The translations under genes and the position numbers were made by a program. The notes below the pieces were generated by a model. That model was not told the DNA's origin. It ran no database searches and saw nothing but the letters and a program-made list of their open reading frames with translations. DNA of 64,000 nucleotides, from contig NZ_JADWYQ010000037.1 in assembly GCF_022414575.1 (NCBI RefSeq), positions 5,863-69,862 of the forward strand, in the 5' to 3' direction. Origin of the DNA: Streptomyces sp. MUM 178J. Its GTDB lineage: Bacteria > Actinomycetota > Actinomycetes > Streptomycetales > Streptomycetaceae. This document shows positions 42,101 through 53,562 of this stretch, one piece after another. The number at the start of each line of letters is the position of its first letter. Position 1 is the stretch's first letter.

Positions 42101-43300
42101 CTACCCGCCCTCCCCCGGGAGGATCACATGCGGCAGGAACCGCGCGTACCCGTCCGTCACCAGCCCCGCCGACTCCCGGATGCCCAGCCCCGCCGCCTCG
42201 TCCTCCACCACCCACGCGCCGAGCACCACCCGGTTCCCGTCGAAGTCGGGCAGCGGGGCCAGTTCCTGGTAGCAGCGGGCCGAGTCGTGTGCGACACCCG
42301 GCGGAACGCCCGGTTCATGGACGGTGACGCCCTCGCCCTCGCGGCCCAGGAGCGGCTTGGCCACATAGCCGGGGCCCGAGGCCAGTTCGCGGGGGCCGTC
42401 GAGGTAGGCGGGCAGCAGGTTGGGGTGGCCCGGGTACAGCTCCCAGAGGATCGCCAGCAGCGCCTTGTTGGACAGCAGCATCTTCCAGGCGGGTTCGATC
42501 CAGCAGGTGGAGCCCGTGCCGCCGCCGTTGTCGAGGGTGTCGAGGACGTGCGGGCCGAAGTCGTCGGCGACCAGCCACTCCCAGGGGTACAGCTTGAAGC
42601 AGCTGCGGATGAAGCGGAGCCGGTCGTCGACGAAGCGGCCCGACAGCCGGTCCCAGCCGATCTGCTCGACGGACAGGGCCTCCGTCTCCAGGCCAGCCTG
42701 CTGGGCCGTCTCCCGCAGATAGGCGACGGTCATCAGGTCCTCGCCGGTCTCGTCCCCTTCGGTGTGGACGAAGTGGACGGGGCCGGGCGGCAGCAGCGCC
42801 GACTGGCGCTTCCAGGCGGCGACGAGCCGTTCGTGGAGGGAGTTCCACTGGTCGGCGCCGGGGAAGCGTTCCTCCATCCAGAACCACTGCGGGCTGGCCG
42901 CCTCCACCAGGGAGGTCGGGGTGTCGGCGTTGTACTCCAGCATCTTGGCGGGCCCGGCGCCGTCGTACCGCAGGTCGAACCGCCCGTACACCGAGGGAAG
43001 TTCGGCGCGCCGCCGCCAGGACTCGGCGATCAGCGCGGCGAGCCGGGGATCGGTGACGCCCAGTTCGGCGAAGCGCTCGCGCTCCACGATGTGCGCTGCC
43101 GCGGCAAGGCACATGGCGTGGAGTTCCTCGACGGCCTCCTCCAGCGCCTCGACCTCGGGCAGGGTGAAGGAGTAGTAGGCGCTCTCGTCCCAGTACGGGC
43201 GGAGCGAACCGTCCGGGTGGCGGGTGAGGGGGTAGACGCATCCCTGTTCCTCGACGGTCTCCTGCCAGCCGGGGCGCGGGGTGATCGTATGGCGTCGCAT
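42101..43300 (-). CDS. glutathionylspermidine synthase-family ATP-grasp ligase (YgiC-like)
   Basis: 399 aa. Family segments are GRFDLRYDGAGPAKMLEYNADTPTSLVEAA, HFVHTEGDETGEDLMTVAYL, CFKLYPWEWLVADDFG and KPLLGREGEGVTVHE, the last lining the ATP-grasp nucleotide site. Only the synthetase domain is present, without the amidase domain of true GspSA, as in E. coli YgiC. It forms an operon with the upstream YgiB-like lipoprotein (10-base gap). The substrate is unknown; a peptide-ligase role is a family-level inference. Confidence 0.88.
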   Translation of the reverse strand: MRRHTITPRPGWQETVEEQGCVYPLTRHPDGSLRPYWDESAYYSFTLPEVEALEEAVEELHAMCLAAAAHIVERERFAELGVTDPRLAALIAESWRRRAELPSVYGRFDLRYDGAGPAKMLEYNADTPTSLVEAASPQWFWMEERFPGADQWNSLHERLVAAWKRQSALLPPGPVHFVHTEGDETGEDLMTVAYLRETAQQAGLETEALSVEQIGWDRLSGRFVDDRLRFIRSCFKLYPWEWLVADDFGPHVLDTLDNGGGTGSTCWIEPAWKMLLSNKALLAILWELYPGHPNLLPAYLDGPRELASGPGYVAKPLLGREGEGVTVHEPGVPPGVAHDSARCYQELAPLPDFDGNRVVLGAWVVEDEAAGLGIRESAGLVTDGYARFLPHVILPGEGG

Positions 43301-43310
43301 CGCCGGCCCC

Positions 43311-43622
43311 TCAGCCGCCGCCGGTGCGGGAGCAGCCGAAGCCGCCGCGGTCGACCGCGGACTTGCTGAAGCTGCCGCCCTCGACCTTGCCGTCCCGGAC
43401 CGATCCGCCGTAGTAGTACGAGCCGCCTCCGGAACCGCTCGATCCGCTGCTGCTGCCGCTGCTGCCGCTGCTCTCGCACCGGTAGTCGGGCAGCTTCTCC
43501 CGCGTCAGCGGGTCGACACACCGTTTGTCCGGCTCGGAGCCGCAGGAGGTGATCGTCGCCGCGAGCACCCCCATCCCGCCGAGCACCACCGTGCTCGACC
43601 TCAACCGCCGTCGTACACCCAT
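43311..43622 (-). CDS. small YgiB-like (DUF1190-type) lipoprotein
   Basis: 103 aa. Signal peptide and lipobox TITSC (Cys about residue 27), a CVDPLTREKLPDYRC segment that may form a disulfide, a Ser/Gly repeat, then YYYGGSV and the C-terminal FSKSAVDRGGFGCSRTGGG. The RGGFG ending and position directly upstream of a YgiC-like ligase match the YgiB-YgiC pairing seen in Gammaproteobacteria. ATG 43622 is chosen over 43694 because signal character begins there. Confidence 0.72.
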   Translation of the reverse strand: MGVRRRLRSSTVVLGGMGVLAATITSCGSEPDKRCVDPLTREKLPDYRCESSGSSGSSSGSSGSGGGSYYYGGSVRDGKVEGGSFSKSAVDRGGFGCSRTGGG

Positions 43623-43870
43623 CCGCGTCCGCCCCCGTTCTTCTGCGCACACGCTTCGTCCGCTGCGCACGTTCAAGTTTTCGGAACGCCGCACAGACTA
43701 GGGCCAGGCGCCAGAGCTCTGCACAGCGCCTCCAGCGCACCGGGCCGGGCGTTGTCCGAGGGGGTGGCGCTGCGCAGTCGCATCCCCCGTACACGGCGGT
43801 CGTACGCGCCCGAAGCGATGGACTCGGCGAGCGTCAACGGGTCCGGCGTGACTCGGCGCCGCCGACGCGG

Positions 43871-43911
43871 CGGGGCGGGCCGGGGCTCGCGATGAGCCCC
43901 GGCCCGCCCCG
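43871..43911 (-). terminator. 18-bp perfect stem-loop after the betaine operon
   Basis: Arms 43871-43888 and 43894-43911 pair perfectly around GCGAT. A second palindrome, CCAGGTGT-c-ACACCTGG (43922-43938), lies between it and the binding-protein stop. Confidence 0.85.
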
Positions 43912-43954
43912 GGAGGTCACACCAGGTGTCACACCTGGCGTCGTCCGCCGCGCC

Positions 43955-44908
43955 TTACTTCGGCAGCCAGGCCTTCCACTTGTCCTCGTTGTCCGCGATC
44001 CACTTCTTCGCGGCGTCCTCGCTGGACATCTTGTCCTGGGCGACGTACTTGGCGACCAGGTTCTGGTCCTCGGTGGACCAGTTGAAGTTCTTCAGGAACT
44101 TGGCGGCGTCGCTGTCCTCCTTGGCGAAGTCCGCGTTCATCCACTTCTTCAGCGGCACCTCGGGGTAGGCGCACGCGACCTTGTTCTCGTCGGCGTCGCA
44201 GCCCTCCTTGTACTCGGGCAGCTTGACCTCGACGAGGTCGATGGTGGCGTTCATCCACTGCGGGGTCCACCAGTAGGTCAGGAACGGCTTCTTCGCCTTG
44301 TACAGCTGCTCCAGCTGCGCCAGGTGCGTGGCCTCCGCGCCCGCCTCGATCGGCTGGTAGTTCAGCTTCAGGTTCTTGATCAGGGCATTGTCGTTGGAGA
44401 CATACGACGGGTCACCCTTGATGAACTGGCCCTTGTCGCCGCTCTCCGGGGTCTTGAACAGGTCGGCGTACTTGTTCAGGTTCTTGTAGTCGGTGATATC
44501 CGGGTTCTCGTCGACCACGTACTTGGGCACGAACCAGCCGATGTGGCCGACCACGCCGAGGTCGCCCGCGGCGACGACGGTCTTGTTGCCGTCGACGTAC
44601 CGCTTGACCTCCTCCGGGTGGCCCCAGTCCTCCAGGATGGCGTCGATCTTGCCCTGGCTCATCGCGTCCCAGGCCGGGGTCTCGTCCATCTGCTTGGTCT
44701 CGACCTTGTAGCCGAGTTCGCTCTCCAGCAGCTCCTTGGCCACGGCCGTGTTGACCTCCGCGCCGACCCAGGACGGCGTATGGAGTCTGACGGTCTTGTC
44801 CCCGCCCTTGCTGCCGCCGGTCTCGGCGGCGCTGCACGCGCTCAGGGCGACGAGGGAGAGCACGCCTGTGGCGGCGATCGCGGAACGGCGAATGATGCGC
44901 TTGTTCAT
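43955..44908 (-). CDS. glycine betaine/proline betaine ABC substrate-binding lipoprotein
   Basis: 317 aa, OpuAC/ProX-like. Lipobox ALSAC (Cys25) and domain segments TVRLHTPSWVGAEVNTAVAKELLESELGYKVE, AILEDWGHPEEVKRYV, GHIGWFVPKYV, FLTYWWTPQWMNATIDLVEVKLPEY; several Trp residues are suited to a quaternary-ammonium cage. Last gene of the operon, 65 bases after the permease. Confidence 0.93.
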   Translation of the reverse strand: MNKRIIRRSAIAATGVLSLVALSACSAAETGGSKGGDKTVRLHTPSWVGAEVNTAVAKELLESELGYKVETKQMDETPAWDAMSQGKIDAILEDWGHPEEVKRYVDGNKTVVAAGDLGVVGHIGWFVPKYVVDENPDITDYKNLNKYADLFKTPESGDKGQFIKGDPSYVSNDNALIKNLKLNYQPIEAGAEATHLAQLEQLYKAKKPFLTYWWTPQWMNATIDLVEVKLPEYKEGCDADENKVACAYPEVPLKKWMNADFAKEDSDAAKFLKNFNWSTEDQNLVAKYVAQDKMSSEDAAKKWIADNEDKWKAWLPK

Positions 44909-44973
44909 GAGGGGGATCCTTTTTCTTACGGGGTGTAACGGGGGGTGGCGTTACGGGGGGCTAGGGGTTGTGG

Positions 44974-47027
44974 CTACTTGCCGGACGCTCCGGACGCGGG
45001 GGATGCCGCGGCGCGGGACGTCGGCTGGGTCAGCTTGTCGAGCATCAGTCCGAGGCAGACGATCGCGACACCCGCGATCAGGCCGCTGCCCAGTTCGCTG
45101 CCCTTCAGTCCTTCGACGACGTCGAAACCGAGGCCGCCGCCGCCCACGAGGCCGCCGATGACGACCACCGCGAGCACCAGCACCACGCCCTGGTTGACCG
45201 CGACCAACAGCGCGGGGCGCGCCAGCGGCCACTGGACCTGGACGATCTGCTGCCAGGAGCGGGCGCCGAGCGAGCGGGAGGCCTCCAGCGTCGCCGGGGA
45301 GGCTGTCTTCAGGCCCTGCGCGGTGATGCGGACGACGGCGGGCAGCGCGTAGATCGCCGCCGCCGCGATGGCCGCGGCCCGGCCGGCGTTGAACAGCTGG
45401 ACCACCGGGATCAGATAGATGAACTGCGGCATCGTCTGCATGGTGTCCAGCACCGGCCGCAGCAGCCGCTCCACGACCGGGACACGCGCGGCCAGGATGC
45501 CGATCGCGAAGCCCAGCAGCAGGGTGATCGCCAGCGCCACCACGACCTGCGACAGGGTGTGCATCGACTTGTCCCAGACGCCGAGCACGCCGACGGCGCC
45601 CAGCGACACAGCGGCGGTGACCGCTCCGCGCCAGGTGCCGACCAGCAGCGCGGCAGCTGCGGCCAGCAGCACCATGGCCCACCACGGCACGGCGAGCATG
45701 CCCTCGCGCACCGGGTTGAGCACCCAGGTGGTGAAGTTGCCGGCCCATTCGCTGGTGCCGCCGAGGACGGGCACATCGGTGTAGAACGCGCCGACGACCC
45801 AGTCCATGAAGCGGTTCAGCGGCTCGGCGAAGTCAAACGTCCACGCCTCGGGCCACTCGCGCTGGACAAGCTGCCCGGCGACGATCGCGGCGACGGCGCC
45901 GCCGCCCGCGATGAGTGCGGTCTTCCGCCCGTCTCCGGGGGCCGGCGCCTTCCGGCCGGGCTGCGCCTCGGACCTGACGCCGGCGGCCGCCGTCACCCGG
46001 TCGAGCCACACGGCGATCAGCACGATCGCGACGCCCGCGGCCAGGCCCATGCCGAAGTTCTTCCGGGACAGGGCCGTGAAGACGTTCTCACCCAGACCGC
46101 CCGCGCCGACGACGGAGGCGATGACCACCATGGACAGCGCCATCATGATCGTCTGGTTGAGGCCGAGCAGCATCTCCTTGCGGGCCAGCGGCAGCCGCGC
46201 GGTGCGCAGCCGCTGGAACTTGCTCGCGCCCAGCGAGGTGACGGCCTCCATGACCGTCGGGTCCGCTCCGCGCAGGCCCAGGGAGGTGAGCCGCACCATC
46301 GGCGGGGCCGCGTAGATCACGGTGGTGAGCAGCGCGGACGGCGTGCCGGTGCCGAAGATCAGCACGAAAGGCAGCAGATACGCGAACGCGGGCAGCACCT
46401 GCATGGTGTCCAGCACCGGCCGCAGCGCCGACTGCACCCGGTCGCTGAGCCCGGCCGCGAGGCCGAGTACCACGCCGAGCAGTGCGGACGCGGCTACGGC
46501 CACGATCATCAGCGCGAGCGTCTCCATCGCCGGGTCCCACAGGCCCATCAGCCCGATCGCGCCGAGCGAGCCCACGGTGACGCCGGCGACGCGCAGGCCC
46601 CGGCGGCCGGCCCCGGCGGCGTACCAGGCGCCCACCGTGGCGAGGGCCAGCACGCCGACCCAGCCGAGCGAGGTCAGCAGCGAGGAGACCGCGTCCACCG
46701 AGTCGGTGGCGAAGTTGGAGATATGCAGCAGGAAGTAGAGGAACAGCGGGTGGGAGTCGCGGTTGGCGATCACCCAGTCCGCGAACGAGTCGAGCGGTGC
46801 GACGAGGTCGACGGTCCAGCCGTCGTGCCAGCCGCCGCCCCAGATCAGCGCGCTGACCGGCAGCACGACCGCCAGGCCGAGCAGCGTCAGCCAGGTGACG
46901 GACGACCGGCCGCCGCCCAGGGCGCCGAACAGGCCCGCCGCCCCGCCGGACCGCGCGTCCGCGACCTTGTCCGCAACGTTGCCGGCCCCCTTGTCGACAG
47001 CCCCCTTGTCCTTGACAACCGTGTCCG

Positions 47028-47031
<4 letters not shown>
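44974..47031 (-). CDS. glycine betaine ABC permease, two permease domains fused in one chain
   Basis: 685 aa composed of two homologous ProW-like halves (about 1-335 and 345-685). Each half has its own EAA loop: [47 protein letters not shown] in the first and [47 protein letters not shown] in the second, and each has a ..[21 protein letters not shown] segment. The fusion could supply both transmembrane domains of the importer. ATG 47031 overlaps the ATPase stop (ATGA). Confidence 0.92.
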
Positions 47032-48178
<1,147 letters not shown>

Positions 48179-48182
<4 letters not shown>

Positions 48183-49720
48183 CGGGTCTCGCCCCTCGTG
48201 TCGGCGGCATGGGCTTCGGTGAGCAGCTCCGCGCACTTCTCGCCGACCATCAGCACGCCGATCATCGGGTTGACGGCGGTCATGGTCGGGAACACGGACG
48301 CGTCGGCGATGCGGATGCCGTTCAGGCCCCGGATCTTCAGCTCCGGGTCGACTACGGCGAGTTCGTCGTCCGAAGCGCCCATCTTGCAGGTGCCCGCCGG
48401 GTGGTACACGGTGTGCGCCACCTTGCGCGCGTACTCGCTCAGCTCCTCGTCGCCGACGACGTCCGGGCCGGGGCAGACCTCGCGCTTGAGCCAGCCGGCC
48501 AGCGGCTCGGTCTTGGCGATCTCACGGGCGATGCGGATGCCGTCGACCAGGGTGCGGCCGTCGTAGTCCTCCTCGTCCGTGAAGTAGCGGAAGTCCAGGG
48601 CCGGCTTGACCTCGGGGTCGGCGCTGGTCAGGTAGAGGCGGCCGCGGCTGCGCGGCTTGGGGATGTTCGGCGTCATCGACACCCCGTGCTCGGGCCGCTC
48701 GTAGCCCAGGCGCTCGGGGTTGTCGGTGAACGGGATCTGGTAGAAGTGGAACATCAGGTCCGGGCCCCGGGATTCGGGGTCGCGGCGCACGAACAGACCG
48801 GCGTCGCTGTCCATCGCCGAGTTCTCGGGGATCGGGCCGTTCGTCTCCCACACGATCACCGATTCGGGGTGGTCGAGCAGGTTCTCGCCGACGCCCTTCA
48901 GGTCGTGCAGCACGGGGATGCCGAGCTTCTGAAGGTCCTCGCGCGGGCCGATGCCGGAGTGCATCAGCAGCCGCGGGGTGTCCACCGCGCCGGCGCAGAC
49001 GAGGACCTCGCGGCGGGCCTCGACGAGCTGCTCCTCGCCGTCCTTGGTGCGGATGTGCACGCCCTTTGCGCGCGTGCCGTCGAGCTCCAGCTTGAACGCC
49101 CAGGTCTCCAGCGCGATGTGCAGGTTCGGGCGGTCCAGGAAGGGGTGCAGATACGCCACCGAGGCGGAGGAGCGCTTGTTGTTCTCCGGGTGGTAGGCGA
49201 GGTCGAAGAAGCCGACGCCCTCGTGGAACGGCTTCTTGTTGAAGCCCTCGACGCGCGGCACGTCGAGCGCGGACTGCGCGGCGTCGACGAAGTCGCGGGC
49301 GATGGCGTTCCGGTCGGCCTCGTCGACCGCGACGACGTTGTTGCGCAGCTTGCCGAAGTACGGGGCCATCGACGCGGCGTCCCAGCCGTCCGCCCCGGCC
49401 TCGGCCCACTCGTCCCAGTCGGACGGCAGCGGCTGGAAGGCGATGAGCGTGTTGTGCGAGGAGCACCCGCCCAGGACGCGGGCGCGGCTGTGCCGGATGT
49501 GGGAGTTGCCGCGCGGCTGCTCGGTGGTCGGGTAGTCGTAGTCGAGTTCGCCGCCGAGCAGCCCCATCCAGCGGCGCAGGGTCAGCACGTCGTCACGGTC
49601 GACGTCGCTCGGGCCGCCCTCGATGACGGCGACGGTGACGTCGGGGTCCTCGGTGAGTCGGGAGGCGATCACCGAGCCGGCGGTGCCGCCGCCGACGATG
49701 ACGTAGTCGTACATGGGCAT
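48179..49720 (-). CDS. betA: choline dehydrogenase-like GMC oxidoreductase
   Basis: 513-aa FAD enzyme oxidising choline to betaine aldehyde. [24 protein letters not shown] at the N-terminus binds [29 protein letters not shown] and the C-terminal [11 protein letters not shown] with catalytic His followed by [20 protein letters not shown] are GMC signatures. The choline assignment rests on operon context with betB and the betaine transporter. It starts 70 bases after betB, across a small hairpin. Confidence 0.9.
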
Positions 49721-49777
49721 GTGGTGCTCCTGGTGGTGCTCGAAGTCTGAGGGGTCGCTTGCGCGGTGCGGGCCCGG

Positions 49778-49798
49778 CCGGCTGACGGGGTCAGCCGG
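49778..49798 (-). terminator. 9-bp hairpin between betB and betA
   Basis: CCGGCTGAC (49778-49786) and GTCAGCCGG (49790-49798) enclose GGG; the betB stop lies in the right arm. It may attenuate rather than end transcription. Confidence 0.45.
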
Positions 49799-51287
49799 AG
49801 AACCAGCGCACGGGGCGCGGCGCGAGGTTCTGGTAGACGTGCTTCGTCTCGCGGTACTCGTCGAGTCCGGAGGGCCCGAGCTCGCGTCCGATGCCCGACT
49901 TGCCGAAGCCGCCCCACTCCGCCTGCGGGAGGTAGGGGTGGAAGTCGTTGATCCACACGGTGCCGTGGCGCAGCCGGCCGGCGACGCGCCGGGCGCGTCC
50001 GGCGTCGGCGGTCCACACCGCGCCGGCCAGGCCGTACTCGGTGTCGTTGGCGAGGGCGACGGCCTCGTCCTCCGTGCGGAAGGTCTCGACGGTCAGCACC
50101 GGGCCGAAGATCTCCTCGCGGATGACGCGCATGGTGCGGTGGCACTGGTCGAGGACGGTGGGCCGGTAGAAGTAGCCGTCCGCGTACTCCTCGCCCTTGG
50201 GGCGCTCGCCGCCGGCCCGCAGGACCGCGCCCTCGGCGAGGGCGGAGGCCACGTGGTCCTCGGTCTTGGCGAGCTGCTGGGCGGAGACCAGCGGGCCGCA
50301 CTCCACGCCCTCGTCCGTGCCGCGGCCGAGGCGGATCTTCTCGGCGCGGCGGGCGACCTCGGCGACGAAGCGCTCCCGCAGCGACTCCTCGACGATGAGG
50401 CGGGAGCCGGCGGAGCAGACCTGGCCGCTGTGGATGAAGGCGGCGTTCAGCGCCTGGTCGACGGCGGTGTCGAAGCCCTCGTCGGTCTCGCAGGCGTCGG
50501 CGAAGACCACGTTGGGGTTCTTGCCGCCGAGTTCGAGGGCGACCTTCTTGACGCCGTCGACGGCGGCGTGCATCACCTTCTGGCCGCTGGCCAGCCCGCC
50601 GGTGAAGGAGATCAGGTCGACGTCGGGGTGGTCGGCGAGGCGCGCGCCGACGGGGTCGCCCGCGCCGGTGACGATGTTGGCGACGCCCGCGGGCAGTCCG
50701 GCCTCGGCGAGCAGTTCGATGAGCGCGACGGTGCTCAGCGGGGTGATCTCGCTGGGCTTGATCACGAAGGTGTTGCCCGCGGCCAGCGCCGGGGCGATCT
50801 TCCAGCTGGCCTGGAGCAGCGGGTAGTTCCAGGGGGTGATCATGCCGCAGACGCCGACGGGCTCGTGCACGACGACGCTGTGGATGTCGTCGGACCCGGC
50901 GTCGACCACGCGGCCGCCGCTCTCGTTCATCACGAGGTCGGCGAAGTAGCGGAAGGCGTCGGTCACGCAGTCGACGTCGACACGGCCCTCTTCGAGGGTC
51001 TTGCCCGCGTCACGGCTCTCCAGCAGCCCGATCTTCTCGCGGTCGCGCTGCAGCAGCTCGGCGACCCGGCGCAGCAGCGCCGCCCGCTCGGCGACGGGTG
51101 TCCGCGGCCACTCGCCCGCGTCGAACGCGGACCGTGCGGCGGCCACGGCGGCGTCGGCATCCTCTCGCCCGCCTTCCGCCACGACGGCGAAGACGGTCGC
51201 GTCAGCGGGATCGAGGATCTCGCGCGTGGCGCCGGAGGCGGCTTCGCGCCACTCTCCGGCCACGTGGATGGTCTTTTGTGCTGACAC
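49791..51287 (-). CDS. betB: betaine-aldehyde dehydrogenase
   Basis: 498-aa NAD(P)-dependent aldehyde dehydrogenase giving glycine betaine. PWNYPLLQASWKIAPALAAGNTFVIKPSE binds cofactor, FTGGLASG and LELGGKNPNVVF carry the glycine motif and general-base Glu, and the nucleophile Cys is in HSGQVCSAGSRL. GTG 51287 is preferred, with GGAAGG upstream; 51332 is an in-frame alternative. First gene of the bet-transporter operon. Confidence 0.93.
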   Translation of the reverse strand: MSAQKTIHVAGEWREAASGATREILDPADATVFAVVAEGGREDADAAVAAARSAFDAGEWPRTPVAERAALLRRVAELLQRDREKIGLLESRDAGKTLEEGRVDVDCVTDAFRYFADLVMNESGGRVVDAGSDDIHSVVVHEPVGVCGMITPWNYPLLQASWKIAPALAAGNTFVIKPSEITPLSTVALIELLAEAGLPAGVANIVTGAGDPVGARLADHPDVDLISFTGGLASGQKVMHAAVDGVKKVALELGGKNPNVVFADACETDEGFDTAVDQALNAAFIHSGQVCSAGSRLIVEESLRERFVAEVARRAEKIRLGRGTDEGVECGPLVSAQQLAKTEDHVASALAEGAVLRAGGERPKGEEYADGYFYRPTVLDQCHRTMRVIREEIFGPVLTVETFRTEDEAVALANDTEYGLAGAVWTADAGRARRVAGRLRHGTVWINDFHPYLPQAEWGGFGKSGIGRELGPSGLDEYRETKHVYQNLAPRPVRWFSG

Positions 51288-51720
51288 GTCGCGTTTTGCC
51301 TTCCAATTCCGATTTGTACCGCGCAGGGACAAGCCCAGCGACTGGCCCGCCTGCCCGGCGGACCTGAAAGCATGCGCGATTCGCGTTCGAAAGTGTTCGG
51401 CGTCACTTATTCGATGCCTACGGGTGACCTAATGTCGCGGACAGTGGCATTCCGCACGCAGAGCGTGCGGCGAACACCCCACAAGCACCACAGCGAGGAA
51501 CCGCCGCCCGTCCAGCCACCACCCGCCGACGGCGTCCTGCCCCTGCCGAAGCCGCTCGGGCACACCGCGTACATCGTCCGGGCGGCCGCAGTGACCGGGT
51601 CGTCGCCGTCGGCCGCCCGTTTCCCGGGGGAGGGCAACGGTGCAGACGCGGCCGCAGCGGGCGAACCGCCGCCGGTTATCGTGTCGCCTCGATGACCTAA
51701 GGGCGGTGGAGGGGCGCGTT
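51288..51720. promoter_or_regulatory. divergent region betB/kinase
   Basis: About 430 bases. The betB promoter must lie here, but no clear hexamers were found. Small palindromes (CACGCAGAGCGTG near 51457, TTCGAA near 51388) are present. No gene is supported. Confidence 0.4.
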
Positions 51721-53340
51721 GTGTCGGCGGAAGAGGGGCAGCTGGTCGCCGGGAGGTACCGGCTGCTGGAGCGCATAGGCCGTGGCGGCATGGGCACCGT
51801 CTGGCGCGCCGAGGACGAACTGCTCGGCCGGCAGGTAGCCGTGAAACGGCTGCACGCCTCGCCGCATCTGGCCGACGACGAGCTGGCCACCCTGTATGAG
51901 CGCACCCGCCGCGAGGCACGCAGCGCCGCCCGCATCAGCCACCCCAATGTCGTCGTGGTCCACGACGTCGTGGACGACGGCGGACGCCCATGCGTCGTCA
52001 TGGAGTATGTGCCCTCGCGCACGCTCGGCGACGTGATCAAGGAGCAGGGGCCGGTGACGCCCCAGGAGGCGGCGCGCATCGGCCGGGGCATGGTGGCGGC
52101 ACTGCGGGCAGCGCATGCGGCCGGGGTGCTGCACCGCGACGTCAAACCGGGAAATGTGCTGCTCGGCGACGACGGCCGGGTGGTGCTGACGGACTTCGGC
52201 ATCGCCGTGGCCACCGGCGCATCCACCCTGACCAAGACCGGCGAGATGGTCGGGTCCATCGACTATGTGGCCCCGGAACGGGTCAGGGGCGGGAAGCCGG
52301 GGCCCGCGTCCGACCTGTGGTCGCTGGGCGCGACGCTCTACCAGGCCGTGGAGGGCAGCCCGCCGTTCCGCAGGGCCACCGCGCTGGAGACGGCGTACGC
52401 GATAGCCGCCGACGAGCTGACGCCGCCGCGGCGGGCCGGGGCGCTCACCCCGCTGATAGACGCGCTGCTGGTGAAGGACCCGGAGCAGCGGCCGTCGGCG
52501 GAGGCCGCGGAGCGTTCGCTGCGGCAGTCGGACACGGTGGCGACGGCCGAGGCGGCGACGGGAGGCAGGACGGGGGACGCCCCCGCCGGGGATACGAGTG
52601 ATGCCCCCACCCGGCCCCGCGTCGCCACCGCCGTGCTGCCCGCCGAGGCCGCTCCCCAGGACGACGGCGGCCAGCGCCGCACGCGCCCCGGCCGCGCGCG
52701 CCGGGTGACCGTATGGGCGGCCGCCCTGGCAGTCCTCGCAGGCGCCGCCGTCGCCGGCGCGACGGCCCTGCGCGGCAATGGCGACGCAGGCGGCTCGGAG
52801 CGGTCGGCGGCCGGAAAGCCGGCAGCTTCCGCGTCGGCGTTGGCGAGCCCCGCCCCGCCGCCGCTCCCCGACGGCTACCACCTCGTGGAGGAGAAGGAGC
52901 TCGGTGTCTCCTTCCCCGTGCCGGACGGCTGGACCCGTACGCTGCCGTCCGGCGCCGAGGAGCGGAACGAGGTCGCCTACGTCTCCCCCAGCGGACTGGT
53001 GGGCATACGGATCTCCGTCCGCGACTTCGCCGGCCCCGACCCCCTCCAGCACTGGAAGGACGACGAGGCCGCATCCGTGCAGGAGGGCAAGCTGCCCGAC
53101 TACCGGAAGCTGCGGATGCAGAGCACGAGCTTCCGGGAACTGCCTGCCGCGATCTGGGAGTTCACCTGGCAGGGCTCGGCCCGCGAGTGGCGCGCCTCCG
53201 CCCTCGCGTTCGGCCGCTCGGGCGGCAAGGAGCATGTGATCTACCTGTCCGCCCCGAAGGCCGAGTGGCAGCGGCACAAGCATGTCTTCAGCGACGTCAT
53301 GGGCGGCTACCGACTGCCGACGCCCGAACAGGACGGTTGA
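51721..53340 (+). CDS. transmembrane Ser/Thr protein kinase
   Basis: 539 aa. Hanks-type kinase domain: glycine loop IGRGGMGTVW (about 19-28), catalytic Lys42, HRDVKPGN (138-145), DFG (158-160), APE in DYVAPERV, and SDLWSLGATLYQAVEG. A juxtamembrane linker leads to one helix (VWAAALAVLAGAAVAGATAL, about 331-350) and an extracellular ~180-residue domain without PASTA repeats (LVEEKELGVSFPVPDGWTRTL...). GTG 51721 is chosen for GGAGGGG six bases upstream. The signal sensed is unknown. Confidence 0.92.
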   Translation: MSAEEGQLVAGRYRLLERIGRGGMGTVWRAEDELLGRQVAVKRLHASPHLADDELATLYERTRREARSAARISHPNVVVVHDVVDDGGRPCVVMEYVPSRTLGDVIKEQGPVTPQEAARIGRGMVAALRAAHAAGVLHRDVKPGNVLLGDDGRVVLTDFGIAVATGASTLTKTGEMVGSIDYVAPERVRGGKPGPASDLWSLGATLYQAVEGSPPFRRATALETAYAIAADELTPPRRAGALTPLIDALLVKDPEQRPSAEAAERSLRQSDTVATAEAATGGRTGDAPAGDTSDAPTRPRVATAVLPAEAAPQDDGGQRRTRPGRARRVTVWAAALAVLAGAAVAGATALRGNGDAGGSERSAAGKPAASASALASPAPPPLPDGYHLVEEKELGVSFPVPDGWTRTLPSGAEERNEVAYVSPSGLVGIRISVRDFAGPDPLQHWKDDEAASVQEGKLPDYRKLRMQSTSFRELPAAIWEFTWQGSAREWRASALAFGRSGGKEHVIYLSAPKAEWQRHKHVFSDVMGGYRLPTPEQDG

Positions 53341-53513
53341 CCAGCGGGCCGCAGCCGCCAGCTGCTCTCACATCTCAGCGCACCACCTGAGCATGTCCGT
53401 GCAGTTCCTCATCGTCGCGTCACTGCTGAACCGTACACACGCGGCCTCTGATTCCGGCCGTGGGATGGGGCACGCCCTCCAGCCGACACACACACCGCGT
53501 TGATCGCCTCTTC

Positions 53514-53545
53514 GGTGCGGCGGACAGGTGACAGTCCGCCGCACC
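53514..53545. terminator. 12-bp bidirectional stem-loop
   Basis: GGTGCGGCGGAC (53514-53525) pairs with 53534-53545 around an 8-base loop, between the ends of the kinase (+) and DUF5954 (-) genes. Confidence 0.65.
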
Positions 53546-53562
53546 CGTCACTCGCCGCGCGG

